Numbered from the stretch's first letter, positions 43,955-55,689 are shown. The stretch: 64,000 nt of DNA from Lineus longissimus (GCF_910592395.1 NC_088321.1:4960001-5024000); one strand, 5' to 3'. A program made the numbers and translations. Notes: generated from the sequence alone by a model not told the origin.

Positions 43955-44466
43955 GCAAGCACATGGTTAATCCTTTAATCATATGATTATTTTAATCCCT
44001 GAATAGTTAAACAGTGATTGGCTAATCATCCTCGGTGGTCTGCAATCCAGACTGACTGATACTAAACGGTGTTCGAAACCGCTAACTACACAAAATACTT
44101 GAAGTAAACATGAGATGGTAGATAAGCTTCAATACATGCAAAGTACGTTAAAGAGATTAATCCGTATTGAGATTCTAAAGTTTCTAAACTAAATGTCGAG
44201 ATGGTGATGATCAAAAGATGAATATCTATAGCACGATGGTGTCAAACATGTTACAACTAACTATTATTCCATGATAATGTTCTAGTATTTCAATATAGAT
44301 GAAATTCAAATGTCAATTCGATTATGTTGATTGTCTCTTCAGTTTCTCATGGACGACAGGCGTCGTAACCCCGACGGAGGGGAGCATCCACATTACTATA
44401 CATTGCCCAAGTGTATAGCTTTGACGAAGTGAATATTAAAACGGAATGTCACGTACGCCACAATAT
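43955..44466 (-). other. BEL/Pao 3' untranslated region
   Basis: About 510 bp between the gag-pol stop and the polypurine tract. No additional frame, hence no envelope gene. Confidence 0.7.
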
Positions 44467-47400
44467 CTACTGTCCGTAGTAATCCAAGTGCTCTCTGATT
44501 TTGAGCCTCGTAATGTCAGTGGTTGACCGTTTTGGTCGAGATTTTGTTTTTTGAACAGATTTGATTTGCGCAGACCGTTCGATGCTCTCGTCAACGGTTA
44601 ACTCAAGCGGATACAATTTTCCGATTGCTCGGTTAGATTGCCCTGTGGCAGTTTTGACAAGCGCAGATCGGGTCAGCCCATCTTGGCCTCTGTTGAGTTC
44701 TTTTATGATCCCAAGTTTCCAGTGTCTCCTCTTGGCATCCTTGTCGTGTACAAGAATGACGTCATCAATTTTAATGATGTCAGCTTTGGCATTTTGTTTG
44801 CTAAGTTCGTACTGGTGTTGTTCCCGTAGCCTAGCGAGATACTCGTCATAGAAACGTTTCTTGAATGTTTGTAGTCGTTCTGCGCGTGTGTACGCCAATT
44901 TCTCAAGTTTATCTCTGCCGGCGTATGTTACATCCAAGTTATCTTCTCCTTCGTGTGGCAACAAAGACATATCATGTCCGTATATCAGATTATTCGGTGT
45001 TATCGCTTTGAGTTCATTTGGATCTGATGACAAATATGTGAGTGGTCTGTTGTTTACCGTTGCTTGAATTTCTTTGATGAGAGTTTGAAACTCATCAATT
45101 GGAACGAGTGATTTGCGCAAGGTTTTCTTAAGTGCAAGTTTCGTCACACCAATCAGTCTCTCATGAACGCCAGCGAACCAGCTGGCTTGTACGGGTGCAT
45201 ATTTGAATGTTATTCCTTTCTTAGACAGGTGGTTTTGGAATTGTTCTGTTCCCACAATGTTGTACAGCCGTTTCAGCTCGGTGTCGGCGCTTGTAAACGT
45301 TTTGGCATTGTCACAGTAAATGAGGCTAGGCACTGAATGTGTTGAAGTGAAACGTCTGAAAGCTCTTAGAAATGATTCAACAGTTAAGTCCGGCGTGATT
45401 TCAAGATGTATGCCTCGCGTGGTGCAACACGTAAAGAGACAAACGTACACTTTTTGTATCGAGTCCTTAATTCGTACGTAGAGGTGTGATGTAAAATCTA
45501 CAGCAGTGGACTTGAAAGCTGACAAGTCGTTAATCCGAAAGTCTGGCAGTGGTGCGATGGGAGTCAGATATGGACGCCCAGACACTTTCTTACAGATTAC
45601 ACAATGTCCGATGATTTTCTTAACGGTTGAGCGCATTGATGTGACCCAATACTTCTCCCGAAGATAAGCCATGGTGGACCCTAAGCCGTAGTGTACCACG
45701 TTGTGGTGGGCGTTCCGGACGATTAACGTTGTTATGTAGGATTGATTTGGCAGGAGAATTGGGTACTTCCTGTCTGAGCTGACGTCTGAATTAGTAAGCC
45801 TCCCGCCGCAACGAATTGTTCCTTTTTTGTCAAGAACGAGCCCTAATTGAGTGATGATTGTGGGTCGAGAAGGCAGCTTATGCCTTCCACTTTGTTCTAA
45901 CTTCAAGTAATCCGTAACATGTTTATAGTGTTCGTTTTGAAGATTTGTAATCCATTTTTCTTCCGCGTTAGCGATATCTTGTGCAGACAGTTTATTCCTG
46001 TTTTTGAGTCCGGGTTTGAAAGCGCGTGATACTAAGGCGGTAATTCTCAGAAGTCTATTCCATGAACTGAACTTGTCCTGTGCTATAACGTCGCTGATAC
46101 TTGCGACCGGTGTTGTTGCGACCATGCTTGTAACAACGAAGTCATTTTGCATTTCAAACGCGGCTGTCAGAGAGACGGAACTGTTCAAGGTTAGGTCGGA
46201 AAGTGCGGTTAAAGGCCACGTGGTTTTATCATCCTTGAGCCATTTTGGTCCCTGCAGCCATGAAGAGTCCTTCAATTCCTGATGTGTCGCACCACGTGAT
46301 AAGATGTCTGCAGCGTTTTGTTTGGTTGACACATGGTACCAAGAAGTCAAGTCTGACTTCTGACGTATTGTTTGCACGCGGTTGTGAACAAACTGTTTGA
46401 GTTTTTTATTGGATCTGAGCCAATAAAGCGCTATCTCTGAATCAGTAATGTATACCACTTCGATTGTCTGATACTGACTGATGTAGGTATTTCGTAAGGT
46501 CTCTGCATAATTTACCCCCAAGACCATGGCCATCAGTTCAAGCTTAGGGACTGTGAAATTTACATTTTTCTCTGAGATGACTTTGTTCTTAGAGCCGATG
46601 AGGGCGACTTTATTGTTCTGTTTAGCGTAAGCGACACAACCAATGGCGGTGGTGGGACATGCATCACAGAATACTACGATTTGTAACGGTTTGCTGGTGT
46701 CACCCCCTAGCCAACGGGGTATAGATAGCATGTGCGTGAGAGAGAGGGACTCCTGTTTGATTGTTTCCCATTCTTGCCGTTCGGTGATTGATAAGTGTTC
46801 ATCCCAGGTTTTTTGGCCTCTCCACAGGTTGTTCACGTAAGACTTAGCAGGGACTGTCAGCGGTGCTACAATTCCGAGCGGGTCGAAGATTGATGCGGTC
46901 TGAGATGTTACTTTACGTTTTGAAAGTTCTCCTGATGATTTGAGATCCTTTTTTGCGACTGAAATCTGATCAGATTTGGTATCCCATTTCAGTCCAAGTA
47001 CCCCTACAATGTCAGATTTTGTTTGTACTCCTTCCGATCTGATTCTTTCATCGAGTGTTTCCGAGTTTGAACTCCATTGGCGCAAATTGAAAGACGCGTG
47101 GTTCATGATCTCACGAGACTCCTGGAAGTAATCCAATGCTTCCTGATTTGAATCGACTCCGGTTAACAGATTGTCAACGTAGAATTTTGTTTTCATATCC
47201 TTGGCAACTGGGGTATCGTAACTAGACAGATGCTTGTGCAGAGTAATAGCGAGGGCGAATGGGCTGGAAACATTTCCGAATATGACAGTGTTACAGTGAT
47301 AAGGAATCAGTTCTTTCGAGACATCATTGTCTTTATACCAGAGGAATCTAACCCACTTCCTCTCCGATTCTAACAAATGCACAGCTAAAAAGGCACGAGC

Positions 47401-49851
47401 GATATCTGCGGACAGACCAATCCGTTTGGTCCGAAAGAGCATGATCAGTTCAGTTAGGTCTTGAAGCATATTAGGTCCTTCATAAAGGCATGAGTTGAGC
47501 GATGGGCTACCACTACTGGCGTCAAAAACGATTCTCAGGGGGGTTGTTTCACTGTCACGGAGTACGGGAAAATGAGGCAAATAGTGGCCGGTGTCACAGT
47601 CATCTGGGCTGCCCTCTGAGATGAAACCCTTGTCCAGGTTTTCCTGCATTACTTGGGTGTAGTTGTTGAGAAGGTTTAACTTACGTAATCTTGCCATGAC
47701 TTGACGTAGCCTGGCTTCGCATTCCCTTCTGTTAGTGAGTAGTTCCGCGTGGTCTGGTCTCCATGGTAACGGAACCGAATAGTTCCCATCCTTGAACTCG
47801 ATTTTTTGCATGAAGTCCGATTTAAACTGTTCATCGAAATCAGTGTCATTTTCATCCGTTGGCTGAAGAGTGCTGCTGTTGATGAATTCCTCAAGTGATT
47901 GTATCTCGGGATCATTGTCCTCGATGATATGTTCGTTTGCGGTTGTGTTGATTCGATCTGCTGATGTAATCACGGAGTGTTCGATTTTAACGGGAAACAG
48001 TGGTCCTGACACAAAACATCCCAAATTTGAATACTGTACTGTCGGCCCGTCCCCTTTCACTAGACGATTTTCAAGGAACTGGAAGGCATGATCACATCCA
48101 ATCATGATATCCACGGTGAATTCATCGGCACTAAAGTTATTTGCTAACTTGTTTTCAATGTTCGCTATGTATGGGTACTCCTTACATGTATTCCATCCTC
48201 GTTGATTGATGGGGTTGACTATTTCATCGGTGATGAGAACTTCAATTATTTTGATGCCGTCAGTGGTTGCAATTTCAACATTTGCAATGTCGTATTGCCG
48301 TTTTGAAGAGTGGCCTCCGAAGCCATTAACACTTATGGATTGGGAACGCACCGGGTTGAGTTGAAGCTTTTGTGCTGTATCTTTGCGAATGTAAGAGGAC
48401 ATGCTTCCTCTATCAATCAGCACTCCTGCTGTGGCTTCCTTCCCTTTATTCTGTAAGGTAACATACCCTGTTTCTAGTAGAACTGTGGACGGCCTATTGG
48501 TTGCGCGTTTTTTGGAGTTCACGTTTGTTGTTTTAAATCCCACGTGATCATTGATATCGATTTTTTGTACATCGGAGTACTTGGGGGTTACGGCACACAT
48601 TCCTGTGTTACTTGAATTTCTGTATTTCTGTTCAAAGTATTCGTGAAGACTGGTGTGGTGCTTTTTACCACACGTGTGGCATTTGCTGCGGTTGTTACAT
48701 TCCTTGGCGATATGAGATGTTCGAAGACAGTTGCTGCACAGGCGTTTGTTGAAAACGGCATTGTGTCGGTTTGTTGGCGATAGAGTGCATTCAAAACAAC
48801 TGTGACCGGAGTTGCAGAATTGACACATTTTGGGTTTGGCTGCGGGCACACTTACAAACGAATCCAATGAAACTTTACTCCCGTTCAGGTTTCGATTCTG
48901 ATTCTGCGTACTTTTCCTATGACTGTTATCCGACTGTGGAGGAGCATCTGCGCGTTCTCCAACGTTTTCAAGCTGTTCCGAGAAAGACTGCATGAATCGC
49001 TTTAAGTCAAAAGCATCCTGTTGCCCTGAGGTTCCCATTTTTTCCCGGAAGAATTTCGGTAACTTCTTTTCGATGATTGGTACAATAAACGGAGCGCATT
49101 TGTAGATATCGACGTTGAGGTTTTCTAGGGACCGTATGTCCCCCATTACTCGGTTGTGGAATTCCCGGAGAGCATTATAATGTCCTGCAGGCCCTGGCAT
49201 TTCTAAGAGGTTATTCACATGTGATCGAATGATTTTTCGGGGTTGTCCGAAACGTTCTTTCAAGATTTCTACAAGTACTTTCAGGTTTTCCCCTGAAGCT
49301 TGAAGACCAGCAACAGCGTCTGTTGCTGAGCCCGTTAACTGTCCCTTGATATAATTGTATTTCGTGATATCCGCATAGTTAGCACTGAGAACATCTGCTT
49401 CAATCGTGTCCCAAAAGGATTTCCATGATGTGTAAGACCCGTCGAATGTCGGTAATTTCAACTTTGGCAGTTGCGCTGTTTTGGGTACTGACGCGGCTGG
49501 CGCGTCGACTGTCGCTGGCTTTGCGACCGTTTTCTTGGACTGTAATTCTACAAACTTACTCACGTGCACTAGTTTGGTTCGATTGTCTATATTCCTCTGT
49601 TTCGTTTGTAAGATTTCCTCTTTGGTTAGGTCATCTTCCTTCTGTTTTGTAACTAGTTTCGCTATTTCCACGTTTAGACTTTGTAACTTGACGAAAGTTT
49701 CGTCGATTTCTGTTGAACATGCTTCAACTTTTGACAGTTCGAATTTCGTTGGTGACTCCTTTTCAATCACGGCATTTGCCTGTTCGAAACCGGTGTCCAA
49801 GGCTTCCTGTAACAAGTCTCTGTTTTTCTTGAGTTGATCGATTTTATCCAT
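44467..49851 (-). CDS. BEL/Pao gag-pol polyprotein (1,794 aa)
   Basis: One open frame encodes Gag and Pol. Residues 130-290 form a DUF1759-like Gag core. Zinc knuckles follow at 343-354 (C-x2-C-x3-H-x3-C), 372-385 (C-x2-C-x4-H-x4-C) and about 391-403. A retropepsin-like segment has LIDRGS at 478-483. Reverse transcriptase spans about 700-900 with LSADIARAF (813-821) and YVDN (891-894). A Pao/A17 and RNase H region has acidic residues at D1063, E1105, D1137 and D1182. The integrase has an H-H-C-C finger (1382-1420), core D1452, D1514 and E1564, and a C-terminal DUF5641-like tail near 1680-1760. The protease reads D-R-G where family members have D-S/T-G, possibly an inactivating change. The start ATG lies 54 bp after the primer-binding site. 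Confidence 0.96.
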   Translation of the reverse strand: MDKIDQLKKNRDLLQEALDTGFEQANAVIEKESPTKFELSKVEACSTEIDETFVKLQSLNVEIAKLVTKQKEDDLTKEEILQTKQRNIDNRTKLVHVSKFVELQSKKTVAKPATVDAPAASVPKTAQLPKLKLPTFDGSYTSWKSFWDTIEADVLSANYADITKYNYIKGQLTGSATDAVAGLQASGENLKVLVEILKERFGQPRKIIRSHVNNLLEMPGPAGHYNALREFHNRVMGDIRSLENLNVDIYKCAPFIVPIIEKKLPKFFREKMGTSGQQDAFDLKRFMQSFSEQLENVGERADAPPQSDNSHRKSTQNQNRNLNGSKVSLDSFVSVPAAKPKMCQFCNSGHSCFECTLSPTNRHNAVFNKRLCSNCLRTSHIAKECNNRSKCHTCGKKHHTSLHEYFEQKYRNSSNTGMCAVTPKYSDVQKIDINDHVGFKTTNVNSKKRATNRPSTVLLETGYVTLQNKGKEATAGVLIDRGSMSSYIRKDTAQKLQLNPVRSQSISVNGFGGHSSKRQYDIANVEIATTDGIKIIEVLITDEIVNPINQRGWNTCKEYPYIANIENKLANNFSADEFTVDIMIGCDHAFQFLENRLVKGDGPTVQYSNLGCFVSGPLFPVKIEHSVITSADRINTTANEHIIEDNDPEIQSLEEFINSSTLQPTDENDTDFDEQFKSDFMQKIEFKDGNYSVPLPWRPDHAELLTNRRECEARLRQVMARLRKLNLLNNYTQVMQENLDKGFISEGSPDDCDTGHYLPHFPVLRDSETTPLRIVFDASSGSPSLNSCLYEGPNMLQDLTELIMLFRTKRIGLSADIARAFLAVHLLESERKWVRFLWYKDNDVSKELIPYHCNTVIFGNVSSPFALAITLHKHLSSYDTPVAKDMKTKFYVDNLLTGVDSNQEALDYFQESREIMNHASFNLRQWSSNSETLDERIRSEGVQTKSDIVGVLGLKWDTKSDQISVAKKDLKSSGELSKRKVTSQTASIFDPLGIVAPLTVPAKSYVNNLWRGQKTWDEHLSITERQEWETIKQESLSLTHMLSIPRWLGGDTSKPLQIVVFCDACPTTAIGCVAYAKQNNKVALIGSKNKVISEKNVNFTVPKLELMAMVLGVNYAETLRNTYISQYQTIEVVYITDSEIALYWLRSNKKLKQFVHNRVQTIRQKSDLTSWYHVSTKQNAADILSRGATHQELKDSSWLQGPKWLKDDKTTWPLTALSDLTLNSSVSLTAAFEMQNDFVVTSMVATTPVASISDVIAQDKFSSWNRLLRITALVSRAFKPGLKNRNKLSAQDIANAEEKWITNLQNEHYKHVTDYLKLEQSGRHKLPSRPTIITQLGLVLDKKGTIRCGGRLTNSDVSSDRKYPILLPNQSYITTLIVRNAHHNVVHYGLGSTMAYLREKYWVTSMRSTVKKIIGHCVICKKVSGRPYLTPIAPLPDFRINDLSAFKSTAVDFTSHLYVRIKDSIQKVYVCLFTCCTTRGIHLEITPDLTVESFLRAFRRFTSTHSVPSLIYCDNAKTFTSADTELKRLYNIVGTEQFQNHLSKKGITFKYAPVQASWFAGVHERLIGVTKLALKKTLRKSLVPIDEFQTLIKEIQATVNNRPLTYLSSDPNELKAITPNNLIYGHDMSLLPHEGEDNLDVTYAGRDKLEKLAYTRAERLQTFKKRFYDEYLARLREQHQYELSKQNAKADIIKIDDVILVHDKDAKRRHWKLGIIKELNRGQDGLTRSALVKTATGQSNRAIGKLYPLELTVDESIERSAQIKSVQKTKSRPKRSTTDITRLKIREHLDYYGQ

Positions 49852-49905
49852 TTTGACCTTTACGTTAGTATATTGCGTTGTGTATTTACTCGGTGAATTT
49901 CCCAG

Positions 49906-49923
49906 ATCCTGGTCACGGCACCA
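49906..49923 (-). other. primer-binding site
   Basis: Directly inside the 5' LTR, the element strand reads TGGTGCCGTGACCAGGAT. Its complement ends GTCACGGCACCA, matching the 3' end of animal tRNA-His as I recall it (16 of 18 positions). tRNA-His is therefore the probable primer. Confidence 0.75.
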
Positions 49924-50216
49924 TGTCGAAAACTCCGCACTTCGGGTTTTCTACTGGGGAGTTGCTGACTACAAATTGATGGTGAACTTGACTCTATCGT
50001 ATCTTTTTTACAACTGACTTTATTTCTACAAACTATTGACTAAGTAAACAAGATTACGAATTAACAGATGTTAAGAGATGAAAGAAGGTGCTTAGACGAT
50101 TAAGCTTAGCTTAATCCGCAAGGATTTCCTCAGACTTCCTGGCTCCATGCAGCTGCAGTCGAACTAATAACTTGATTCAGGAAATGACTTGGTTCAGGAA
50201 TGCGTAATTCCTGACA
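49924..50216 (-). repeat. BEL/Pao 5' LTR
   Basis: Upstream LTR in element orientation, 293 bp, TG…CA, reading the same as 43651-43943. It would contain the element's promoter. Confidence 0.96.
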
Positions 50217-50229
50217 CTAGTGTTAAGAT

Positions 50230-50545
50230 TTGGTTTCTAGCACATGGATTGCAAACTAGATTTTATAAGAAATAACCTGGTCTTTTTCAATAAACACTAG
50301 GTTTTGATGAAGACATAACATGGTTTTATTCCACAAAACCAATTTTCCTTCTACGTATTGAAGAAGCATAGGTATAATTATTTTTAAACATAGTTCTCTT
50401 GTAAAAAAACAATTGGGTTTTGATCAAGAAAACATGATTTTTATTATAAACCTATGCTTTTTCCATACAAACCTAGTTTCACTGAATAAATTGTGGTTTT
50501 CTTCCATAAAAGTAGGTTTTCTTCCATAAACCGCGTTTTTAAAAA
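50230..50545. repeat. diverged AAACCTAGTTTT-type repeats
   Basis: Motifs such as CTTCCATAAAAGTAGGTTTT and TTCAATAAACACTAGGTTTT recur about ten times at 25-35-bp intervals. This was the upstream neighbour of the HECT gene before the BEL element inserted. Confidence 0.65.
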
Positions 50546-50559
50546 TTATTAGACATACG

Positions 50560-51435
50560 GCTTGCCATATACGCTGTAACTATACCACCTCGATGTGTAA
50601 TATCGTGACTGCGAGGCGATGTTCCATGCTTGGCATTGGAGAAGAAAATAGCATCTCCTTTGAAATTGAAGGCCATTTGTTGGTAGGCTGCATGGTTTGC
50701 CGGTTATTTTGGCTGTTTTTTAAATTTAGAGTGTGATTTTGGCCTTTGTACCGGTGTAGAAGTTTAAAATGTCCTAGGATAAAATGTCCGGGAACAAAGG
50801 ATTCTATTATGCGCTGAGCTAGTGACGGTCATTGCCTCTATAGAACCATATGCCATAATCTGTCAGAATACAATAGGCCCGGACACTTTTTCTAGGGGGG
50901 ACACTTTTTACTTTTACACCGGGAGTGCCTGTTGATGAGAGAACGTCATATTAAAGTGAAGTTGGAAAAAGTGTTGCATTAAAAAAAATTTTCATTCTAG
51001 TGTTCTTTTGTGAGAAGCCGGCATATTCATAAATGTTTTGGCGACATCATACCAATTGAACGGTTGCTTTCAATTTTGCTAGTTTAGGCTGTGTATGGTA
51101 AAGTGTTAGTTGAGAGATTGGGAGAGTTGTCACAGCCTTTCTTAATGCTTACTTGCATAACGCACCAAACCTGCTCTCGCTGGGTCTGATGTTTCGGACA
51201 AATATCACAGGATCGGCGACATCATCGGGTTTTGACGTCATAATAAGTCGGTCGGCTCTCTGACAAGAAGTGCAGATACGAAATATTCATGATTCGCCCA
51301 GAGGGGATAGAACGTGAACGTGCTTTCACGTTTTTACAAGCGCGTCCCAAACCTTGTAGCAGAAAAATCTCAGCTTGCAGCTGATCATGAACGCTGCTGC
51401 TGCTGAGGGAAGACCCCGCGATTCTGAAAGTTAAA
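50560..51435. other. intergenic, nothing recognised
   Basis: No conserved frame or element ends seen. Confidence 0.45.
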
Positions 51436-51439
51436 TTTT

Positions 51440-51985
51440 GCGAACTTTGCAACCCTAGAACAATATTGGAAAGGCATAAATCCAACTTGAAAACTCAACA
51501 GCCTGATGGGGAACCATTCCAGGCATTTCTATCTGATTTGCGCAACAAAGCAAATGCATGCGATTATGTTGAACTAAAGGACCAGTTACTGCGTAACCGA
51601 TGGGAAACGGGAACCACTAAAGGACAACGTCCGCAAGATTCCTTTGAGGAACGCGAATTAGCTCTCAATGAAAAGAAACAGATTCACGAGATTTCTTAGC
51701 AGGGTGCCACATAGGACATCCAAAGAAATCATGCCACAGCAAAAAGGAGGAACAGAATGATACACTTTGTGAAAAAAGGGAAACTTCATTTTAAGCCACC
51801 AAATAGCGGTTTCTAAAATGAATTGAAGCAGAGCAATCTGATTGCAAGAAAAGGAAATCGCACCCACCAGGTCAGGATTCCTAATGTTGCAATTGTGGTT
51901 AAACCCATACGGGGAAAGATAAATCATCCTGCCCAGCAAAAATGTGCAGTCCTACCAGAAAGTAAATGTCCTCAGGTTTTTAAAA
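51440..51985 (+). pseudogene. Ty3/Gypsy gag relic
   Basis: The frame at 51466-51699 reads ERHKSNLKTQQPDGEPFQAF, then LSDLRNKANACDYVELKDQL and ERELALNEK, the order of a Ty3/Gypsy capsid (Q-x-GE-x3-F, then LRxLA-x2-C, then an LL-x-LTL block). Past a stop, 51885-51945 reads CNCG-x-THTGKDKSSCPAK, a knuckle-like tail. No protease or reverse transcriptase follows. Confidence 0.65.
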
Positions 51986-51989
51986 TATA

Positions 51990-52960
51990 ACAGAGACAGA
52001 ATAAGATAATTGAATGCGGTTTTCCACAGGCATTAGTATATTATAAGCTGCTCATGTATTCGTTGTATTTCAACCCAGCTAATCCTGTATCTTCATTATG
52101 GAGCAGGCAATTAAAAAAAAATCCAAAGACTTTTTTTATCAATCTTCGTTTATTTTCGTTATTTTTCACAATGTATCGGTGAACTATGATGCAACTAAGC
52201 TTTTTCGCTTTCATTTGAAAATTCCTGCTAAATTATTCATTTTGAAGATTAATTTTAGCTCGCAGCAGGTAATTGTTTATGTCAGCTAGCTTGATGGTGA
52301 CCTTTGAGAACTCCCCTTAAGCCGAGGACACACTACCAACTATTGCTCACCAAGATCAAAAACAGATGTAGGGTCACCTGGCAAGTCACTCTTGCTGGCC
52401 TCAACAACTGTGCGTTCACACCAATGTCAGGCCCAGACAATTTTAGCTACCTGTACCTGTCTGTGACGTCACTGGAGGGAAACATTTTGGAGGGAATTTT
52501 CAGATGAAAACAAACATGGCTTATGAGACCCCTGCTGTCATTGCTCCTGATTAATCAGGTATATACCTGTAGTTTTACAGGCCCATGGACATTCTCAAAA
52601 CAGCCAACCATCTTCAAAGTACGGGTTTACATGTCAAAAACATATAATCGGAACTCCACCTTGAAATGTAGACTCAAATAGCTAAAAAAGCTAGTGCCTA
52701 GTAACATGAATTCATTTTTTCTTGGTGTAAAGGGCTTGAAAGAGTTAAAAACAAAACCTCTTGTTTACATTTTCCTTGCTCGAAACAGTTGGTGAACCGT
52801 TCACAAACGACAATTCTACCTGAAGTAGCCCCCCTGTGGTGGCAATCTTGGCGAAAATATAGAACTCCCCACCAACTCACCAAGACTGGGTGAGAGTATC
52901 TAATTTCATTGGCCAAGTGAATTGCCGGACCGTTCACATATGACAAGACATCTGCAGTCA
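51990..52960. other. intergenic, nothing recognised
   Basis: Open stretches at 52304-52507 (+) and 52698-52961 (-) carry no recognised motif. Confidence 0.45.
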
Positions 52961-52965
52961 ATTAA

Positions 52966-53441
52966 AGGACAGTTCTCGTTAAAATGCTTAAGAAATTGGT
53001 GTGCTATGAATGGCCCAGTAAAAACCTAAGGCGGGAATAAGCTTTCATTGATAAATCTAAGGAGTTTCAAGAACCCCAAATCACTAGTAAGGTTCATAGG
53101 ATACTGGTCTGTCATTGGTTTAGGTCTCCTTATCATTTACATACTCCAATATCCAGAAACATAACAATATTTACGATAGCTTTTTATGTTTTTGACATTA
53201 TTTGCGACCATTATCGATAACGCGCTCCATGCGGATTCGTAAGGTACTATTATAGTATAACACCATGCCTCGTCAAGTTACCTCGCTTGCGGAGCCACCT
53301 GGGTGACCCACGTGCTTAGACTTATAGTAAACATTGTAGTAGAAATATGCTAATGACTATCCCTTATATGGAAACCGAAGTAGTTGAATATTTTCACTGC
53401 AGGTGTCTCTGATAGTCACGTGGATTGACGAGCAATCTCCT
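52966..53441 (+). mobile_element. R2 element, copy C
   Basis: Flanked by TTAA at 52962-52965 and 53442-53445. Shares ATGCTTA, GAATGGCCCAGTAAAAACCT and GGCGGGAATAAGCTT with copies A and B, but is longer (476 bp). The right end ATCTCCT matches the R2 terminus. Confidence 0.7.
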
Positions 53442-53445
53442 TTAA

Positions 53446-55685
53446 ACATACACAAACAGTCGACAGGACAATCCTAATAGAAAAGTGCGACGGTACCAAG
53501 CACCGGACAAACGACGGATAGACCTCGATGCCATAATCCCTGTGCCGGCATACACACATTCTGATTCCCCAATTACTCCCCGTCCTTGATCACTGCAATC
53601 GCCCCCTCAAGGAGACACCACCGGCAGCCCGTTCCCAGCTAGGAACGAGTCCATGACTTAAAGACCAAAGGGACAACCAAGGACAAACAAGAAGACCGTC
53701 TGAAATACCATCTCCGCCAGCACCGAGACAAAAGAAGTTTTCGCCCGAGCAGTAATATCGTTCTCACAATAAGCCAACTCACCCGCATCAGCCAACCTAC
53801 CCGACCCCGCCGGGCCGGGCGCGCGCGTATAATCGATACGTAGTTTCGCGCGCTTTTGGTATGAATAATGTTCTGATTCCCTAGGCCACACCTCTTTCGT
53901 GATATTCTCTCTACTGTGAAAACTTGTTGGTAAAGTTATTACAAGTCCATTAATTGTAATACATGTACTTGTTTTTTGGGTAAAGAAGTTTGCCGCCGGG
54001 CAAAGTAATGAAGAAAGGACGAACAACACAAGTTCCGAGTGTCTTTCTTCCTACAAGTACAATCACTTCATTTTTCAATGAGCCGCCGTGTTCTCTTATT
54101 CTATGTGGATCTGTGATTGACCTCCCAGTCGTGTCTTGTTTTCAAGGTGGTTCTTTTTCCAAACGTTAAAATAGATTATCAAAAACGATTAATTCCCAAT
54201 GGATTTTATCACTTAGACTCATTCGAAGGAGGCCTTGCAATCATGATCAGTGTTCAGTGGGGGGTTTGCTTTTCATCATATCACTGTGCATGCAGCACGC
54301 AGTGTTTTATTTCTAGGACCTCGAAAGAAGGAATGTTAGCCCGGGTTTACTTTTTTTTCATCCCAAGACATTTATGTAAGCGGTATCATCAACGCAACAC
54401 GCACAACACAAGCTCTGCCTGGTCTACTATAAAACCACCCAAAAATGTAAAAATTAAACTTCATTTTACAATAGAGTTCCTGCTGTTTTTTTCCTTGAAC
54501 TGTGGTTTTAAGTTATTGCATAGGTAGGCAAATGTCTTGATCACACGTACAGTGGACCGGTTATGTTCATGTTGACCGCATATACCAGTAGGCAGAAAAT
54601 GCATGCTGATTTCGGTCTGCAGACCGGGGATTTTCTGAATGCCCAATAGAATCTGTAGGTTCATATCTTAAGGGACCACCTCAGCAGTTGTTTTGTGGTT
54701 TGATTTGACGAAACGAAGGGAACTATTTACCCATGGCTAAACAACATTATAAACAACATGACTGACCACTAAATATAAATAGCACTCTCCAAACTATACT
54801 GTTAGAACATTGTATTGCATCTTGACACACAATGTCCCGATATTAAAAATAATAAAATCTACAGACTGACTGTCAAAAAGATGGGATCATTAGATTATTA
54901 GGGAGTGTTAGAAATTATAAGACAAATACTGTAGTGTCATTTTCGATCGCCCGGTCGTTATCATCCTCGAAAATACAGAGTGAGTCTATTCACACCTGCA
55001 AATGACTATCTGAGATGATCCACACGTAATTGTGACTATCATTGTAAGAATACTGATTAACATAGTGGCCACAAAGCAACTGTTAAGATAGTCCCTTAGA
55101 GCCCTAACATTTATAAACGCAATTCTATTGACTCTCTTGAAAAATAATCCTCGGCTTGAAGACCGAGATCAGCATGCATTTTCTGCCCACCGCCGCATAT
55201 GCCTTTCTTGTAAACTGTATAAAATTTACTGCAATGACTCTTATGATAGTACGTACATGTACCAATTCTAAGAAATTGGCATCCAACTAGCGAATATTCT
55301 ATTATGCTGTCACCAACAATACTCGTCTGCGAAATTAGTCATGTTAGTATGATGTGTCTGCGTAGTTAGACGAATCAATACCATTCCGCACCATTTCTAA
55401 AGATACCAACACCCTTGTCTCATATGATCGATAGAACACAGAATATAATATTTCCTATTGTGTTTATCTATATTTTGAAAAATGATTCTCTTCCAACTCA
55501 CTTCCCATTTAAGATGAAATGTTTTCATAAAGACACTCATGCATACGGCCAATTCAACGTAGATTATGTTCACAATGCAACAACATGTCATTTATACCAC
55601 AATTTGTGTTACCATGAATCGTGGCACAGTCTCTGAACGATTCTTTTTCCTCAAAATGTATCATCATCTATCTCTGTGAAACCTC
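53446..55685. other. intergenic, nothing recognised
   Basis: A GC-rich patch at about 53795-53830 (GCCGGGCGCGCGCG) stands out. The open frame over 53658-54029 (-) has no family resemblance that I see. Confidence 0.45.
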
Positions 55686-55689
55686 ATCC

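Larger units (their letters stand above)
43651..50216 (-). mobile_element. full-length BEL/Pao LTR retrotransposon
   Basis: 6,566 bp with two 293-bp LTRs that read as identical, TG…CA ends, a 5-bp target duplication CTAGT (43646-43650 and 50217-50221), a primer-binding site, a polypurine tract and one uninterrupted gag-pol frame. Everything needed for a transpositionally competent copy is present by inspection except a canonical protease triad (see the coding entry). There is no envelope frame. Identical LTRs imply recent insertion. Confidence 0.96.

Noticed and set aside
43955-44466. Envelope gene after BEL pol
   Set aside because: Only about 510 bp remain before the polypurine tract and no frame with a signal peptide or membrane segment exists.
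44561-49837. Plus-strand open frames across the BEL element
   Set aside because: They are antisense shadows of gag-pol with no family resemblance.
53658-54029. Minus-strand 123-codon frame
   Set aside because: No recognised domain, mixed composition and a GC-rich patch that favours chance openness.
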